This document shows, in pieces, positions 11,192 through 23,720 of a stretch of 64,000 nucleotides of DNA. Made by a program: the position numbers and the translations under genes. The DNA comes from Ascaris suum (Eukaryota; Nematoda; Chromadorea; Rhabditida; Ascarididae), in the NCBI GenBank assembly GCA_013433145.1, contig CM024169.1, forward strand, positions 10,486,817-10,550,816, written 5' to 3'. Each line of letters begins with the position of its first letter. Position 1 is the stretch's first letter. The notes below the pieces were generated by a model. It had not been told where the DNA came from. It did no database searches and saw nothing but the letters and a program-made list of their open reading frames with translations.

Positions 11192-11820
11192 ATGGACGGG
11201 TCGGAATTGTCGAGGCTTGATAAGCACTTCGCCGAATTCAGTTACGTCGAAGGGTGAGCATTCGTTTTTGTAGCTGTACATTTACGTCGATGGCGCTATA
11301 AATAACTCAGTGTCGCTAATTGAGATCATGGAAATTTGCCAATAGTTTAGAACGATGAAATGCTTCCAAGCGACTTATAAGGGAGAAATTGACCATCCTC
11401 CAACAATCATTATCGATCGGCCTTCTCATTATTCTCTGGAAATATTTAAAGACCGGCAAATTGGTTGCCTCACTATACCGGATTGTATCGCTATGAAAGG
11501 GATGTAATATTCTTGTCATGTAAATGCCACAAGAGAAGAATGAGTAATATTAATCGAGTTATGATTGCACTTCATCGTATTTGACCAGTACAATCTCAAT
11601 ACCTGAATTTAACTTCCGTTGTTATTCTCACCTTTGCAGGTATTTATTGTCTGCATCCGACTTTAAGACACACGAAAAAGTAAGCGCAAGTGAATCTCAA
11701 CTAGATCGCTACATAAATCTGAAGCGTTGGTTCAATCATATAACGTCGTTTTTGGCTGTGGAACAAGATTGGTATGACGTCATTGAATCTTCGATAATTT
11801 TTTTCATTGATTTCATTTAG
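11192..11820 (+). CDS. eEF1B-family N-terminal (GST-C-like) domain, stand-alone or partial
   Basis: Exon 1 (11192-11253) starts ATG GAC GGG and gives MDGSELSRLDKHFAEFSYVEG, split in phase 2 at GG/GTGAGC. Exon 2 begins at 11640 after CACCTTTGCAG and gives YLLSASDFKTHEKV.., then RYINLKRWFNHITSF. The spacing L..L-SY(V/I)EGY-S..D-RW(F/Y)NHI.S(F/Y) is that of the N-terminal helical domain of eEF1B beta/delta. This is a GST-C-like fold that binds the eEF1B gamma subunit and is also used as an adaptor in some aminoacyl-tRNA synthetases. A donor (TG/GTATGA, exon end 11771) lies inside exon 2. Read through, the frame stops at TAG 11818-11820 (80 aa). I find no acidic linker and no C-terminal nucleotide-exchange domain before the PheRS gene 1.2 kb downstream. 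It is a mini-gene, a truncated copy or an undetected longer gene. Confidence 0.6.
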
Positions 11821-11829
11821 TAGACTTTT

Positions 11830-12754
11830 CGATTAGCAATGAAGTCAGTTGAAATTTAATTCAACGTCGTAATAAATCGCCACACTGTGCTATAATGGTG
11901 GATGAGTGTGGCAGAATACAAGTATGTGAAGGATTACAACTGAGGTGAAAGGGGGGGGAGGGGGTGCATTCAAGCGTTGCAGAATCGAGGTGGAAGACTT
12001 CGTATAATTTTTGCATCTCCTTTCCAAAAGAAGTTATTTCTAGAGTATTCGAAAAAATATCATTGAGGTAGTGTTGTTTTCTAACACGTAAGATAGCGTA
12101 AATTAATATAATATGATGGGGGAGTGGGAGGGGGGAAGGGGAGGAATTTAATTAAATATTGGTAATGCACGGGTGGAAATATAACTACATGATCTTTTAT
12201 ATGGATTTCAACGAGTCGCATTTAAATATTACCGTTGATAGTATATATTTCCTTTAACATCCTTAGTCGTTCGATCACTCACCAATATATCATAATATGG
12301 TGGTCACCAAATTTAAGTGAATTAAATGTATCTGAAATAAGTATAACATGGAAGCTTTGTAATTGAGGTAGATGAGAGCTTTATGTGCTAATAAAGGAGA
12401 GTGTCGAACAATTAACTGCTGACCAGTGAGAGTGATAGAGACGCATAAACTTGAATATAGGTGTGCTGTTATTAAGAGTGGTCGAGTTTATTGTCCTTCT
12501 AGTGCACTTATTTCAGTGGTTGAGGTTGTCTTTGAGGCGATGGGCAGTTTATTTGCGGGCGTTACCCGGGAGGGGTGTTGTGGACTAGGTATTGTTGCTC
12601 ATGTTTGTATATCAGTGGGAATCTTTTCATAGTGTTATGGCGGGATACGCGATTTTTTAAGTGTATGTCAGTGTAACGTACTTCCGCACATATACGTCTA
12701 TATGCATATATCTACATTATATATATGCATGTGCATTATTATCTATCTATCTAT

Positions 12755-12849
<95 letters not shown>

Positions 12850-13007
12850 AGTAACGTGGAGGCAGGTGGATGGAATAGGTGTAAGAGGCACCAGCACTGT
12901 CCAAAAACTTTTACGGTTTCTTCAGAAAAACAAGTGAAAAAGTTCATTGCTGTTGCAGCGTACGGCAGAGTGGCGACAATCTAAAAACGCAGTCGATTTC
13001 TTCACCA
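11830..13007. other. spacer with G-rich tracts, upstream region of PheRS alpha
   Basis: Contains sense-strand G-rich tracts at about 11950 and 12120 and a 68-codon plus frame at 12426-12632 with no family signal. An (AT)n array follows. A short leader precedes the ATG at 13008. No clear core promoter is visible. Confidence 0.4.
12757..12846. repeat. (AT)n microsatellite, ~90 bp
   Basis: A pure AT dinucleotide array preceded by a short CTAT run. The Ile/Tyr open frames over it are artefacts. Confidence 0.97.
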
Positions 13008-16000
13008 ATGAATAAAGAGATAATTGCGTGGAATGTATGCGAGGCGGGTGATGTTGATGTGCCACAGATATTATTGAATCGTCTCGACTCGAATGGTCCG
13101 TTCGATACTCTCGAGATATCCGAGCAGCTCGGTGTTGATCATCAAAAAGTGATCGGTGCCGTTAAAAGCTTACTTAATCACGAAGGAGTATGTTTCTTTT
13201 ACTCTAAAACATTTAATTTGCTTTTAAAGTGATTCGAATATCAAAATGACTAATAAATATCTTCGAAGAATTTGCGCTACAATTTATATATTTAAACAAT
13301 TTCGTTCTTTGAAAGAAATCTCATAAAATAAACGCTGCTCGTTTCCTCTTTTTCACTATAATTTATCCTAATAAAAGACTTCTTGAATACTGCAAATCAA
13401 AAGTGCTCATCAACGGAACAAGTCGAAGATAGGATTTCATTGAAGCTCATCTCATGAACTGTGATTATTTTATGGAATCATTTTAGTTGATACTAACGGA
13501 AGATCGATCATTGAGAAGGATAGAGCTAACTAAAGAGGGCAACGAAATGGCCGAAAATGGATCTCATGAAGCGAATGTTTTCAGATTGGTTGGGAAGGAT
13601 GGCATCGAACAAGCACAGGTTATGGTAGGTCTTATGCAAATTTAGTTTTTGTGATATTATACCTTTCGAGTGAGAATTTGCTATCAGGCTGTCAGCATTC
13701 TTGGTGGCTGTCAATAAAAATGGAAGAAAATCACCTGAAAAGTATTCAACAGTGCAACAAGGCGTCGAAAATACGATAGTGTATGTAAATTTAAGCAGTT
13801 AATGAGGTAAGGGGAAAGGAAGGAGGGTGCAGACAAAATAACAAAAGCAGAGTAGAGAAAAATATTGCAATAAAAATCGTTTGGAAATCGAGCACATACG
13901 TGTCCCAAAAATCTGCCGTTCCTTTCAGCCCATAAACGAACTCGATGATGAGCTTTATCTTCGAAACAGCGAAAAAGAAACCATTTCAAAATTGTGCGAT
14001 ATCGAGCGCTAATCGCTATGGATCTAACTGAAATTCTGCTATAAATATCATCGGTTTATGTCATTCACATATAATTTGTTATAAAGGTTATGCCTGTGTA
14101 CTAAAGGTGCTAACCGTTGCATCAAAAAAAACGTCTTCAACTTCCGCTTCAATTTCATCTTGAAGCTCATTTGCGCCTATTTATATCCTACTATCAATGC
14201 TGCGCTCATTTACTTCCGGCTTATACATGATATTTTTTATTTACTGAATAAACATTAACGGAGAGTGATTTCTTTTTACTAATATATATTCATCTCCCTC
14301 AACTTCTTATATAAAACAAACTGATTTATTTGGACAGATGAATTAAATTTGTTTTCTTTTTTCATTGCAAAGTGTCACAATTGCATTTTGCAAAATAAGA
14401 AATGAAAATAGCAAAAAATTCAAAGGTAATGATGATTTTTAAAAGAAACGTTCTATTGCGCTTTATTGCTGAACGCAATTTAAGGTGGGAGTTTTTGCAA
14501 GTGATCTGACGCTCACTAACGCAAAATTCACTTACGAAGGGATTCTTCTTTGTATTTTTGGGGGATTCGAGCTTTTTTTTTTCCAATATCATACATAAAA
14601 TCAAATTTCTGAATAATTAAAAAAAGAGTCTACAGATTCGCCTAACACTTTCATTTATGTTTATTAACAAAAGGGACTATTAGTTAAAGGAAATAATTCT
14701 GCTCATAGACGTTACGTAATAATTCATCTAAAGGCGATATTGCTATTCTCATTAAAGATTATCGTTTTTCTATTGTTCTTTATTTATGAATGAACGAAGT
14801 TTTCAGAAGCATCCGTTTGGAAAGGTAGGCATAAATAAAGCATTGGCAGCTGGTTGGATTGCGGTGGACAAATCGAGTGGATCTGTGAGATTGGTACCCA
14901 AAGTCGACTCAATCGAAGATTTCGTGCAGAAGCATTTGAAATCGATTGCGAATGGCAAAGAATCTGAAGTGCCACCGAAGTTACTTCAAGAAATCAAGAA
15001 GCGTAAGCTAGTCACTGAAGTGTAAGTTGTTTATGCTTAAGAAATTTGCATATCAACAGATGGGAAGTGATTGGTGACATTTCGTTGCGTAATTCTTTCT
15101 CTATGTTCCACTAAATCTAGAATCTATTATGTAGTCAATAATTTTTGCATGTAGAAAAAGTTCATTCTTTAGCAGCACTACATATTATTCAGGTAGTTGT
15201 TTTTTGTCTTTAATTTTTTATTTTTTGCAAATTGAGAGCAAAGAACGGTAGATTGCTTTGGAATTCTCGAAATAATCTCTCCATGATATGCACGGTGTCA
15301 AATAAGTAGGGCTTTAAGGAGCTGGAGCAGAAGGATGCACTCTTTGAAACGGTTAGAGGGACTAAACCGGAAAGATCTGTACTTCAGAACAGTTGAGGAA
15401 GCCCGATCAGGTGGACGTAGTATCTGAATCGGAAGACGTTCGTCTATAAGAATTGGTCGCTGTTGAACTCAGAGCAGCATTCTTTCATTGAAGCTTCAAG
15501 AATACTGCAGTAAAATCTATAATTTAATTCATTTTAGGGTGGATATGAATTGCGCAGATTTATTCTTACTATTCTATACCACTCTATATTTGTATTCTGT
15601 AGAAATTAGTGCTGTTTATTTGATGTTGTTTCAGAAATGTGAAGTCTTACTTCGTCAAGAAAGGGCACTCGTTCACAACAGTTATCAGTAAACCTGAGCT
15701 CGACCTCACACCTGAAATGATCACCAGGTTGCTTATCCCATTGCCAGGTTGTTTATCGCACCACCGGGTTATATTCACACCACCAAATTACCAGGCTATT
15801 GGCTATTTTAGCCGGGTGTTTCAAATATTACTCTGTTGTTTATCCCATAACGAAGTTATTTGTCTTCTTGCCGGGCCTTTATCACCTCGTTGATTATTCC
15901 TCTTTATCTATTACTTTAATGGAGTTAACTGTTTCGTACTTTGTGCAGTGTTTAAGAGGTGCAATTATTGATAAGAGAATAGTGAAATCGGCGACGTCAT

Positions 16001-19000
16001 ACTTTCCCCCTCACTCTATTAAACTATTTTACGTTCCCGCCCCTCTGAAAATCACTGTTGTTCTCATTAAAAAACGCCTGAAGAGGTCATAAAAGGTTTT
16101 GGGTATATTCAATGACTATAGGGGATATCCCGAGGTGTGGTCTTCTTATCTGAATATTTACCTAAAGTTACAATTATAAATTACAAAAGTTACAAGTTAT
16201 AAGTCACAGATTTATAAATTGCAAGGAGGTACTAAACAAGACACCTAAGGGTGGATAAGTTCAATGTCAGCTTTTATATAGTCGCCTCTTGCCGAAGGAG
16301 GGAAGAATCAACTAATAGAGAAGAATTTATGATATAATAGTATCGCCAATAAGCGGTTAAGATGCTAAAGAATGCAATGATCACATTCATGTGCTCATTG
16401 CTTAAAGTAACTTCGCAGGCATTTTAGTGTTTAATTTAAATTCATTCACGATCATTTTATTGTTACTTTAAAAGTGGCAGTAAAGTGTGTTTTATGGAAA
16501 GTAATATTATTGATGTGTTCAGTGGATCATGGAAATCGAAAACGTTCAAGAAGTACAATTTTGATGCGTTGGGTGTAATGCCAGCCGGTGGTCATCTGCA
16601 TCCGCTCATGAAAGTTCGCTCTGAATTTCGACAAATTTTCTTTCAGATGGGCTTCACTGAAATGCCTACAAATCGGTATGTGTTTGTTTTCCGTTTATTA
16701 TTCATTCATTTCCAAAATTTCACCTACTTTATCTGAAGATTGGGGAGAAATGAAAAAATGTGACTGCAAAGACAGTAAGGGGAAGGGGAAGGGGGTAGAC
16801 TTCAGTATCAGAATCGTTTGCGGCTGTTAAGAGTGATTGGTTGGAAATTTATCAATCTTTAAGGTTTTATTTTATTTCAGGTGGATGTGAAAGTAGATTC
16901 GCAGGAGGTGTTTTATGAGCTATCATTAATTATTTCAGTTATGTGGAGAGTTCATTCTGGAATTTCGACGCACTCTTCCAACCACAACAGCATCCGGCAC
17001 GTGACGCTCACGATACGTTCTTTGTGAGCGATCCTGCGCTTAGCTTCCAATTCCCCGAGGATTACCTGCAAAGGGTGAAGACTGTACATGCGAAAGGTGG
17101 ATATGGCTCTACTGGGTTAGTTTTTTGGTTCTTGTTTATTTGTTTTTTCATTTATTTACTTATTTGTTTATTTGTTTATTATTTATTTATTTTAACATTT
17201 TTAGGCCGGAAAACATAAAAAAGTATGTGCACATGAACAGCAAGAAGGAGCAAAACGTTCGAAAACTATGATTTAGGCGAGAAGATATTTAATACTTGAG
17301 AGCAGAAATAGTTTGTAGATCGAAATGACTCAATCGCAACTTAAAAGCTGAACGATGGATGCATTTACAATATCGGCGGGGAGCAGATTCCAGATTCATA
17401 CAACTCTAAGTCTAAAAATGTGCAGAACGGTGTTTGTAGAGGGTCATATTTTGACTGACTGAAACTGATGTGCACGTTGAATACGAGGAAGGGCGAACTG
17501 AAGTACTCACGACCTCAGGACATCAGCACCGCCGGTTTCATATCAACGAGAATTATTTCAAGCAGTCTTTAATTAAATAAGATTCGTTAAGTGGAGCGGA
17601 GAGCAGAATAGAAAATTCTTTCTTGAATTATTTTGTCCGAAACACTTTTGTTGCAATAGTTTCTACCTAATTTTGTTATTTTTATTGCTTCCTGATGCCA
17701 TATCTTATTACTTTTTATATCAGAACAGTTTTGTCAGTTATGGGATATATTATGAATATAATTTCAAAAATATGTTCTAAATTTGTTATGGAAGTTTTAC
17801 AATAAGAAATTTATAAAGGATGTGGTTTTTAGTATGGAAACTGAAATATTTCTCAAATAGGAGAGTGCCTAAAGATGTTATGATTGATTTTAGATATAAT
17901 TACGATTGGAAAATAGAGGAAGCACAAAAGAACGTTTTGCGAACACATACAACGGCTGTGAGTGCAAGGCAATTGTTCAAGTTAGCGCAAGAGGTTCGTT
18001 GCATTATTATCTCTTCAGATCTTTATTCAAAAGCTTTTATAAGTGATTTGTGATTTTTCAATTATATGAAATTATATTATTTAAATATGGCAAATATTAA
18101 CGAAACAATTGTGATATTATATGGGACGGTGACGATCACCTCATGAAGTTATTGGAAAGAATGAGCCATTGGGATGCAGTAAAGAATAAATTGCTGGGAA
18201 AAGATGAGGGTGATGTTAGACGCGTTGAATGTGATGGAGAGCATTGTGAATGAGGTGGGTGGAAAATAAATGGTCTAAATTCTTGTCACATACATTTCGA
18301 AAATTGTGTTATTAGATTTGCTTTTGCAGAGTGCTTTAAGGTGGTTCTGTCTGTACATGTCTGTATGTGTCTGTCTGTTCGATGGTTAAAGTCGAGAACA
18401 GATGGAAAAAAATGTATCGCGATGATTTTTTACACTCTAGGATAGCTTTCAAATTGATCTGTTTGAAATTCAAATTGTTCAACTTTACTATAGTTATGGA
18501 GCTTCGAAGGTCTCTGAAAGTTGCATGCATCCAGCAACCATTTTTGTTGTTTTGCACTTTGCAGTAAGACGAATCGTTTATAGAAGACTTGTGGAGTGGT
18601 CGGACCGGCTGAAACATGGATGTGTTGTCATCTGATGTAAGTGACTGATGTGGCGGGCAGAATGCAAAAAGCACATCTCGTGCCAATTGTTCTGATACAC
18701 ACCTGTTTTATTATCCTTTTCACCACAGGGTTATCGAGAGTGGCATCATATATTATTAGTGTTGAGTTATCAGTGTTCGTATCGTAATGCTGAAATTGAA
18801 TCTCAGGGTTTCAAACCGGTAAAGATGTTCAGTATTGATCGAGTATTCCGCAATGAAACTTTGGATGCGACACATTTGGCAGAGTTCCATCAGGTTAATC
18901 TTTATTATCAGCGCTTTTTTAAAATTAGTTTATAAGTGTATAATCCAATTTGATTGAAGAATTTACTCGGTAGTTGAGGAAGTAGAAAAAGATCAGAGCA

Positions 19001-20663
19001 GATTTAATGATCAATGTTTTATTGAAAAATCGATATTTGCTCTTAATCGATTGATCAAAGATGAAATTGTCGTAGGAGTGATGAGATTGTATTTTAGGTG
19101 GAGGGTGTTATAGCGGAACGAGGTCTCTCGTTGGCACATGTTATGGGCTTATTCACCGAATTTTTCCGCAAATGTGGTAAGCGCTGTCTTCCTCCCTACG
19201 TCTTGTTCTGTGCGTTTCTCGCCACCTTCCTCTCTTCTGCCTCCCTCGCCCACTCTCCCTCGATCTTTTGTTTTTCTTTGCTCTAATTTATAGATGTCTT
19301 TTCTTATATAATAGACAGTTGTTTTACTAATTATACAATTTACTAATTATACTAATTTGCAATACCACTAATTATACACACCAAAAAGTTTCTAACTGGA
19401 AAATTCCATCTTTTAGAGTATTCATTTGTCTCATCGAAGAAAGTCGTTTAAATGCTGAGGTCTTTTAAACGTCCGTATCCTTTGCAAATGGTTTAATTTA
19501 CAACATAAGATTGTCGACCATGCTGCAACTTTATTGTTGAAACTTCTTTCAAGCATCGTTTTGCACTCTCGCTCTTACCAGCTAGAGCTGCAAAGTGCAG
19601 CGTATGATGTTCAGTGACAAGACGTCAGCAGAAAGAGTCGACTTTTCGGATTAAAGCTGCAATTTTATCCACTAGTTGACTGATCCAAGTTGCCATTTTT
19701 TCCATTGGTTGTCTGACTGTCCAGGTTGCAGTTATGCCCACTAATTGCCTGATTAGCCAAACTGCAATTTTGTCCACTGATTATATAAGTGCCTAAGCTT
19801 GCGATTTTGTCCGCCTTTCCGGACTTATTCGACTATTCTATTCGTGTTAGGTACAGAAAAGCAACAGTTGAGGATATAACGATTTCAACTTTCAGGTATT
19901 ACCAATTTGCGTTTCAAACCGACATATAATCCGTACACAGAGCCATCGATGGAGATATTCGCGTATCATGAGGGTTTAAAGAAATGGGTCGAGATCGGGA
20001 ATTCAGGAATGTTCAGGCCGGAAATGCTTTTGCCGATGGGATTACCTCCGGATGTGAACGTCGCCGGTTACGGACTGTCTTTGGAAAGGTTATTTTGTGT
20101 TCATTGTCAATGCCTTCTCATTTCTGAATTGTGGCTTTGGAGAAAGCAGCAAGTGGAATATTCAAAGATAATGTCGAGCCCACAACTATAACTTCTATTG
20201 ATGCTGAGGGTGAGAGTTGTGTTGTTCGCCACTTGATAGGGCGAGAGATCAATGTTAAGGTATTCGTAAACTCAGATTTCGTCCACCAAAGAATGTTTTC
20301 GCTAATTAGATTAGAAATGTTCGCCCTTTCGAGTTTAATCAAGTTTGAGCAAGTTGCATCAGAAATGTCTGCAGCTTTGAGCTTGAGCAAGTTTGAGCAA
20401 GTTCGATTAGAAATGCTCACTCTTGGCTTTGATTTAATGACAATATTCGCCAATGTTGCATTTTTGCTTGGTGCTTTTTCACATTTTTGAATTATTTTAC
20501 CGTTATGAAGGGCGAGTTAAAGCTGTTTAAAGAGTGCTTACCGACCGTTTATAGACCGACGATGATTCGCTATGGGATCGACAATATTCGCGATCTCTTC
20601 GGGCAGAAGGTGAATCTCGAAATGATTTACCAGAATCCACTATGTCGTCTTGATAAGAGTTGA
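13008..20663 (+). CDS. fars-1: phenylalanyl-tRNA synthetase alpha subunit, cytosolic
   Basis: Class II synthetase subunit that, as an alpha2-beta2 heterotetramer, charges tRNA-Phe in the cytosol. Eleven exons join in phase: 13008-13187, 13487-13624, 14807-15021, 15635-15727, 16523-16675, 16939-17115, 17894-17993, 18807-18893, 19098-19176, 19896-20088, 20555-20663 (TGA). The product is 507 aa; the human subunit is 508. Residues about 1-170 are the winged-helix tRNA-binding region ([24 protein letters not shown]). Motif 1 region: [15 protein letters not shown] at about 268-282. Motif 2: [19 protein letters not shown] at 366-384. Motif 3: [18 protein letters not shown] at about 467-484. The start at 13008 is the only ATG upstream of the conserved block, and a dozen residues precede it. 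Donors are mostly consensus; GTTGCT after exon 4 is weak and lies in a tandem repeat. All catalytic motifs are intact. The beta subunit is not in the window. Confidence 0.96.
15718..15890 (+). repeat. ~20-bp degenerate tandem repeat spanning the exon 4 donor
   Basis: Units such as CCAGGTTGCTTATCCCATTG, CCAGGTTGTTTATCGCACCA and CCGGGTTATATTCACACCA run from the last bases of exon 4 into intron 4. The true donor (AG/GTTGCT at 15728) is therefore copied 20 bases downstream as AG/GTTGTT. Further diverged copies continue to about 15890. Confidence 0.75.
17222..17485 (-). mobile_element. LINE-like retrotransposon 3'-end relic
   Basis: On the minus strand a broken frame reads [18 protein letters not shown], matching the C-terminal W-N-x-L-P-x-x-I/V-V-N-A-x-S motif of non-LTR reverse transcriptase polyproteins. 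It is followed by about 85 bases similar to the block at 35803-35888 (shared GCATGAACAGCAA-type and GAGAAGATATTT-type stretches). Stops interrupt it. It lies antisense in PheRS intron 6. This is a dead fragment. Confidence 0.5.
18661..18720 (+). repeat. dispersed element, copy A
   Basis: Contains ATGCAAAAAGCACATCTCGTGCC followed by a loosely conserved tail ending TTTTATTA. Related copies are at 23656, 55295 and 60305, all on the plus strand. This copy lies in PheRS intron 7 about 90 bases before exon 8. Confidence 0.6.
19653..19820 (+). repeat. ~36-bp tandem repeat, about 5 degenerate units
   Basis: Units begin AAGCTGCAATTTTATCCACT, AAGTTGCCATTTTTTCCATT, AGGTTGCAGTTATGCCCACT, AAACTGCAATTTTGTCCACT and AAGCTTGCGATTTTGTCCGC, each about 33-37 bases apart. 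The array fills part of PheRS intron 9. Confidence 0.85.
20131..20490 (+). repeat. ~47-bp tandem repeat inside an open frame, PheRS intron 10
   Basis: Imperfect units carrying AAGTTTGAGCAAGTT and AGAAATG recur at about 20310, 20343 and 20390. The whole intron segment stays open for 119 codons on the plus strand because the repeat lacks stops. It lies between the last two coding exons of PheRS alpha, which are joined precisely by splicing, so I do not call a protein. Confidence 0.6.
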
Positions 20664-21741
20664 TTTGCATGTTTTATACGGGAATGTAGTCGCCATTGAA
20701 AGCACCGCTTTTTGGGATAAGGCATTATTGCCTTTTTTTCTGGTCTGCACTAACCCACATGATATTTTTTAAAGTATATTATGCACCGAATGGAGGGAGA
20801 GGAGTGGGAGGGATTTATGGGAAGATACATTGAGGCAGGGAGCAGAAATGTACAAAGCCAGGGAAGTTTCTTCCGGAAAGGTATTTTTTTAATATGAGAG
20901 TTAATTATTTTTGAATTCATGTCGATTGATAATTTATTTTGCCGACGTTTTAAGCATCACTTTTATGAATGAGGATAAATGTGACATTGATGAGTGCTCT
21001 CTGCCAATGCAAAATTTTCTTCAAGTATATGAACATATTTTCGCCCACAGTTAGCGTTTCGATGTCGACCAAATTCTTAAAAGTCTTTGGGAGGTATCAC
21101 TGTTGATTTCATATGTGATTTGTTGTTTGTTGATCGTTGCGTTGTTGGATTTCTTTCAAGTAAAAAACTTCAAATGTTATGTTATTAATTGAGTTTATTG
21201 AATTTGAATATGGTTATTGCCCTCTCATTGAAGGTGATATCTTGTTTAGTGCACCTTAACTTCATGAGAAATATGAAACTTTAGTGGCATATTTGAATAA
21301 TTTGATATTCGATATTGGTGGATCGTTAATGGAATATTATTTCGTCAATGATTCGGTGTTAAGAAAACTGTGCAATTATTGAGGAGAACAAAATATTGAA
21401 TGTTTTGATAAGATTTTCATTAGAATTAGAGACGTTTATAAAGGTTTTTGCGTTTGCAGATAATCGGGATTAAGGGTTTATTTACTCCTCTCCTCAAGCT
21501 TTAAGTGGAGGATGTGAGTGAAAGAAGTGAACATCAGTGGAAGTGGAGATGAGGGGATGGGGGGGAGGGGCTTTCCATTTGCCTTAAAAATTGTCGATAT
21601 GGTACGATCAGTGCAATCTGAGATGTTTCTATTCATTTCGCCTATTGCATTTTTGAAATATTCAACTTGCCTTACTTTCCATTAGTACAAGTTGTTGATA
21701 TAGGTTGTTGCAAAGGTTGTAGGTCGGTCTGCTAGGATTTA

Positions 21742-21794
21742 ACATTTCCGGGCATGTCCGTCGGAAATGTGGTGGGACTGGGCAGTTTTTACTG
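21742..21794. other. two adjacent inverted repeats
   Basis: ACATTTCCG (21742-21750) and CGGAAATGT (21762-21770) form a perfect 9-bp stem with an 11-base loop. Shortly after, CAGT-TTTT-ACTG (21783-21794) forms a small second stem. The function is unknown. Confidence 0.6.
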
Positions 21795-22187
21795 TCTGAT
21801 CGGTGGGATGGGCGCGACCCTTATGATGCGCTAAGCGAAATAATTCACATTTAGCCGATATTTGTTGCGGATCAATAACAGCCACATTTCTGCTTCGACA
21901 AGTCTATATTGCGTGTTTTCCCTAAAGCCGCATACTTTTTCATTCTCACGCCTTGACGCGAGCGCAGTTTCGTGATTTTCGCCTTTGCAAAGCTAATCAT
22001 TATGGTAGAGTTGTCTTAGCATAAAGGTGGCGGCAAATTGGCATGCATCCGGCGTCGGATCGATTCATTAAAAGAATGGATCAGCCATAGAAGATATGGG
22101 CTGTATTATTTAATAAAGATAGTTCTCATCGGTAACTTGCGAAACTCGTTGAGCAGTTAAGTGGGGGTCAAGGGCGCATATTGTGTC

Positions 22188-22208
22188 AGCGCGCCTGGCG
22201 CGTTTTTT
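22188..22208 (+). other. GC stem followed by T6
   Basis: CGCGCC-T-GGCGCG is immediately followed by TTTTTT. In a nuclear genome this could mark the end of a Pol III transcript, and T-runs are Pol III terminators, but no clear A or B box was found upstream. It may equally be chance in a GC-elevated patch. Confidence 0.3.
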
Positions 22209-23655
22209 ATTGCATGTTTTTCAAGCGTTTACGATGGAGATATGGTTGACTAAAATCCAATCGACAGATTTATTTATTATGCGGTTGTATATGTTTGTCA
22301 CAAATCACCAGTTAAACGAATGCTTAACCCGTAATTAATAAGTGAAGGTGTGCACTAAGAGGCATCCGTATCGACGCGGAACGTTATGAAATTTCTGGTG
22401 GAACTTGTTTCGATGTGTAACAGAAAAAGGGCAATTATTGTGCACAAAATATTGCGGATTGGGATCCTTTATAATGGCTGAGTGGTATTGTTGACTGTGG
22501 TATGTGCATATTTTTTGGATTCATTCCATCAGTTCCTTGCGATAGAGGGACTTATTCGTAGAATGAGGTATCGACTGAGAAAACAAAAAAAATTGGGAGG
22601 AAAAGGCGGTGTTGTGACGTCGTAATCCTAGAAAAGGAATACGATGACGTCATGATTTTAGAAAAGGACGAGGAAGGAACATTATTTTGTTGTATTTGGA
22701 GATCAGAAGAAATAGATTATCGGTGCGGTCGTATCGGCGCTATAGGTCGATGTGCTGTTTGTTGGCGATACTGTGTGGAAATACTTTCATAGCCGCTCAT
22801 TGGCAGCGAATGGCATTCCGCAGTGCGAGTTGCGTTTCATTTCTCTTCAGCTCATGCGTAAATTGTGAAATTTCAGATACCTGCTTCCCAGCGGTTATAT
22901 TTTAAACCTTCGCTTGGTTAAATGACGTCATTTACTAAAAATTTCTAAATTTGTTTACATGCGTTAAATGGTCGTAATGTTCCAATCTATCATTAGGTTG
23001 TGAGTAAAGAACGCTTAGCTAATTTCGATGACGTCATGCAACTACGACTATGCTGTAAACATGCTGTGAATAATAATTCAAAGTTCGCGAGTGGCGTTGA
23101 AAAATCATTCATAATGCGTCATGAGTGAAATGCTTGTTTTCGTTTTGAAGCGTTCGGTGAGCATTCAAATAAACCTGAAATGTTTTGCTCTCAGGTGCTT
23201 GGGTGGCACGGAGGGAAAAAAGAGGATGCTACGTGCTGTGTAACTGAAGAAAGTGATTGTAATATATTGAGCTGGGTATAACTTCGTGCTTTCTATTTTC
23301 CGTTGTTTATTTCTGAAAGGACAAAAATATTCTTGCAGAGTACTGAGATTGAAGCTATAATGTATATCACATAATGTTTCACTTTCTTCACTTGTTTTAC
23401 CGATAAGAGCATTGATCGATTATCTTCGAATTGAATTTCGATCATTTAGAGGAGTCAAAAAACTTGCGTTCATTTTGAAATCGCTCAAGTTTGGTTTTAC
23501 GTCGTGGAAAAATTTCGGCCATAGAAAAACCATTTTTTTAAGCGATTTAAGCGAGCGATTGGATTCGGGATATAAGATTCGTGAAATATGAGGGCATTAT
23601 TCCGCCGACTTAACTTCTTCTTGATAACTTATGAAAGTGGATGGTGAAATGATGA

Positions 23656-23720
23656 GGATGTAAAAAGCGCATGTCGTGCCGGCTATTTGGATGTGTTTTG
23701 CCAGTAGTTTATTATTCATA
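23656..23720 (+). repeat. dispersed element, copy B
   Basis: Contains GATGTAAAAAGCGCATGTCGTGCC followed by GGCTATTTGG and a tail GTAGTTTATTATT. It shares the core with copies at 18661, 55295 and 60305, and shares the longer tail best with the 60305 copy. Confidence 0.6.

Noticed and set aside
12661..12984. Long Ile/Tyr open frames across (AT)n arrays (also 26255-26473)
   Set aside because: They are translations of dinucleotide microsatellites with no other coding evidence.
22020..22210. Spliced-leader RNA or tRNA gene
   Set aside because: There is no SL1-like 22-mer with donor and Sm site, and no tRNA A/B boxes or cloverleaf.
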